Shown here: positions 57,775 to 60,000 of the stretch, one piece after another
How the letters are laid out: each line of letters begins with the position of its first letter
Numbering within the stretch: position 1 is the first letter of the stretch
NCBI RefSeq assembly: GCF_029227915.1
Contig: NC_079881.1
Location: forward strand, 3,722,001 to 3,782,000
Direction of reading: 5' to 3'
Origin: Hydractinia symbiolongicarpus
Lineage: Eukaryota > Cnidaria > Hydrozoa > Anthoathecata > Hydractiniidae
DNA length: 60,000 nt
The notes under the pieces: generated by a model
The model's input: the letters and a program-made list of their open reading frames with translations, nothing else
What the model was told of the DNA's origin: nothing
Databases searched by the model: none
Translations under genes and position numbers: made by a program

Positions 57775-58330
57775 ACTGCCAACTTAATAGCTGGCAACTT
57801 TTCTGTAGAGAGTTTTCCAACAAAGTAGAAAATGTGTACAGGTTAATGCTATAAGAATTTCTTTTATAAATGAAAGTTTAATTTTGGGTAGTTCGGAAAT
57901 TAGCAGGAGTTATTATAGAAGCAAGAACATAATCAACATCCGTACCTTACAGATGTTGCTTTATCTTAAAGGTATTCAAACAATTGTTCAGATCTCACAT
58001 TTTGTAATTGATATAATTAATAATTAATCGCCAATTTAACTTGCCCATGTTTGTATGTGCTGCAAGTAAATGATTGGTTTTGAAGAATATGTATTATGAA
58101 AATTATAAAATATGAGCAATAGATACTTCAGTATAGCTGCTTGTTACAAGAATGACTGTTGTAAGCAGCCATTATTTTAACTTTGAATACGATGTCTTGG
58201 CATAGCTACGCAGTGAAGCAAAATAAGGGTTTGTGCGAGCGTTATAGTGTTAAAGACATTGCAGCATAGACGTTCTGTTAATGGCTTCTTAAGCTTCTAA
58301 CCTAACAAAAGTTGGTCGTTGGTTGGATTT
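57775..58330. other. Intergenic: nothing recognised
   Basis: AT-rich, no supported gene, repeat or RNA. Confidence 0.4.
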
Positions 58331-58338
58331 TATTTGAA

Positions 58339-58782
58339 CAAGGGTGGCGATAAGCCGAATACGCCATAAAAAGTGCAGGTATTTGCCCGAAAAAACCCGC
58401 TAGTCCCGAACAATGCCCCCCCAAAAAAAAAAAAAGATTCACCACAAATGACTCTCGAAGAATTATTTAAAAAAGTATAAAAATTATAATGAACTATGTG
58501 ATAGCAAAGTTCTAAAAAGAACTGTTTTTGTGATTTTTGATAAGATTTATTTGATAAATAACCTATATTTTATTAACACCTTTCTCTTCAAACGCATTCT
58601 TTCAACTGTCGTACGCCATGTTTATGTTACAAGCTGTTGCATTTCAGGAATGTTACAGGCGAGTTCGGGCGTGTTTGAGTAAGTGCAGGCGGTTTCGGCA
58701 GACAACTGTCATTTTAATTCGAAAAGTCGCCTGAACTCGCCCGTAAACAAGCAGGCGTTTGCAGCTTATCGGCACCCTCTTA
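58339..58782. mobile_element. hAT-like MITE with 8-bp target duplication
   Basis: Terminal inverted repeats: left CAAGGGTGGCGATAAGC; right, read inward, TAAGAGGGTGCCGATAAGC. TATTTGAA flanks both sides (58331..58338 and 58783..58790), the 8-bp duplication expected of hAT transposons. The 444-bp interior has further inverted words (ggcgagttcgggcg near 58658 and its complement near 58730) and an A-rich run at 58424..58434, and no open frame. Confidence 0.78.
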
Positions 58783-58790
58783 TATTTGAA

Positions 58791-59080
58791 AGGGATATTC
58801 ATAAGGTTTAGCTAGCCTTATAGCCAGTTTTTCCAAATATTTAAATTTTATCCATTGCCATACCTATATAGTCCTGCTTTTTCACCTACCCTAATGCGCA
58901 AGCATGTAGCTTAGCTAGCTACAAAAAAGTCTAGCTACAAACTTCAGGAGCTTTTGTATTAGCAAGCTATTAGATGAGAGTTGCGGCATGACGTAATGTT
59001 TTGATTTTGTATCGATAAATAATTAGCTATGTGGTCCATAAAAATTAAAAATTAGCTATGTGGTCCTTCTTTTCTTAACT
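58791..59080. repeat. Mostly unrecognised; contains a short direct repeat
   Basis: The 17-mer aattagctatgtggtcc occurs twice, at 59021..59037 and 59049..59065. The repeat lies next to the tail of the LINE fragment and may be a local duplication. Several ctagcta words occur nearby. Nothing else recognised. Confidence 0.5.
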
Positions 59081-59605
59081 GATAGATAGATAGATAAGAT
59101 AAGATAATTTTATTAATAAAAAATAGCTGTCAGTTCAAATAATTAAATAAATTGGTAATATGAAGAGAAAAAAAACTATTTGAAGGGAGTCCTTACCTAA
59201 TACCAGAAGTTAAGACGAGGATAAGGCCACCCTTGGACGACTACAATAGACGGAACAGGACACACAAAACGGCACAAACATATATAATCACCAGATAAAT
59301 GAACCGTGTGAGAACAATGGGAAAATTTGTTACAAATTAATAAGAGGCAATAAAATACTTCTTTAGATCACTTTTAAGACCAAAGTAATCTATGGAAATA
59401 CATGTTTTAGACTTTGATGTCAGTATCTTATTCCAGGATTTAATGATGTTAAATCTAATAGAATTTTTACCAAAACAAACAGTATTGACAGTAGGAAGAT
59501 TGATCAAGCCAGCCTTATCTGCACGAGTGATCTGGGCATGGTTGAAGTCAACCGCAAAAGTATTCTGCATAGCAGCAGGCATTTTATCATCAAAGAGCCT
59601 AACCC
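59081..59605 (-). mobile_element. 3' fragment of a second LINE
   Basis: On the minus strand a frame ending at 59337 encodes a typical LINE reverse-transcriptase C-terminus: a short basic region, LPTVNT, FGKNSIRFNIIKSWNKI, then LKSDLKKYFIASY and stop. About 230 bp of 3' sequence follow and end in a (GATA)n-type tract (59081..59106), the short tandem tail of CR1-type elements. The 5' end breaks near 59605. The endonuclease and RT core are absent. It is a different family member from the intron-8 copy. Confidence 0.65.
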
Positions 59606-60000
59606 TATTCGGTCCGGGGTTTGGGGGGGGGCGGATTCCGCCCCCCCTGACGGTTTTTTTTAATAACTCCTGATTGCTTTCTTATATGGCTATGATACTT
59701 ACTGAGTTTCAACATTTATCTATTAAACACCTGCATGCTAAATTTTTAGGTCCCATACCTTTCAGAGGCTTTGATATTGGCCATTACTCGAAACTACCCC
59801 TAAAATCTCTATGAAATCCTTATAATGGGGAAAATATGATAACTCCTGTTAGGATTATCCTTAGATCTTGAAACTTGCAACACAACTTTGTTTCATCAAG
59901 AAGAATCATTTTGAATAATTTTGACATGTGACTAATCCGATTTTGTCGGATTTTACCCGAAAATTGGAAAAAAAACGGATTTTTGGGCAATTTTTGGCAA
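59606..60000. repeat. GC-rich hairpin and probable dispersed repeat at the window edge
   Basis: GGGGGGCGGA and its exact complement TCCGCCCCCC, one base apart, lie near 59626..59646, within a region whose base composition differs sharply from its surroundings. A (T)n run follows, then unremarkable AT-rich sequence to the end, with repeated words such as gataactcctg and ggattttnnccgaaaa. It looks like part of a repeat that continues beyond the window. Confidence 0.4.

Noticed and set aside
59392-59673. 93-codon plus-strand frame as a gene
   Set aside because: It is antisense to the LINE C-terminal frame and runs into the GC-rich repeat.

Overview
The window is metazoan nuclear DNA, AT-rich and intron-rich. 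It suggests an early-branching animal, most plausibly a cnidarian; that placement is inference from base composition, the many small introns, and the mix of CR1-type LINE, tRNA-derived SINE and MITEs. Nothing in it is prokaryotic or organellar.

Almost all of it (45..53804, minus strand) is one gene, an axonemal inner-arm dynein heavy chain that matches animal DNAH3 from its N-terminal tail to its C-terminal domain. I traced 81 coding exons with GT-AG boundaries. Every exon length fits the reading frame of its neighbours, giving 3,879 complete codons from the start ATG at 53804..53802. There is no internal stop or frameshift. The gene runs off the left edge; about the last 190 residues, judging from the family, lie outside. 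Order along the protein: N-terminal tail (exons 1-8), stem (9-20), linker (21-28), AAA1 (29-34), AAA2 (35-41), AAA3 (42-48), AAA4 (49-54), stalk with microtubule-binding domain (55-60), AAA5 and buttress (61-68), AAA6 (69-77), C-terminal domain (78-81, incomplete).

The introns hold the rest of the structure. There is a broken antisense LINE in intron 8, a tRNA-derived SINE 11 bp from the exon-47 donor, MITEs of pogo type (9511..9877) and PIF/Harbinger type (39611..40334), and a weaker inverted-repeat element (42811..43250). There are three minisatellites (about 38 bp at 4281..4537, 46 bp at 9268..9455, 27 bp at 14917..15340). Intron 39 holds a perfect 23-bp hairpin.

The 5' flank (53805..60000) has no convincing host gene. 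It holds a hairpin/palindrome cluster at 54431..54481, an apparently identical 1.2-kb tandem duplication (55317..57774), a hAT-like MITE with an 8-bp target duplication (58339..58782), the 3' end of a second LINE on the minus strand, and a GC-rich hairpin in a probable dispersed repeat. I found no CRISPR array, rRNA, plausible tRNA gene, or new multi-gene system. The noteworthy signals are repeat-driven structures inside and upstream of a conserved ciliary motor gene.
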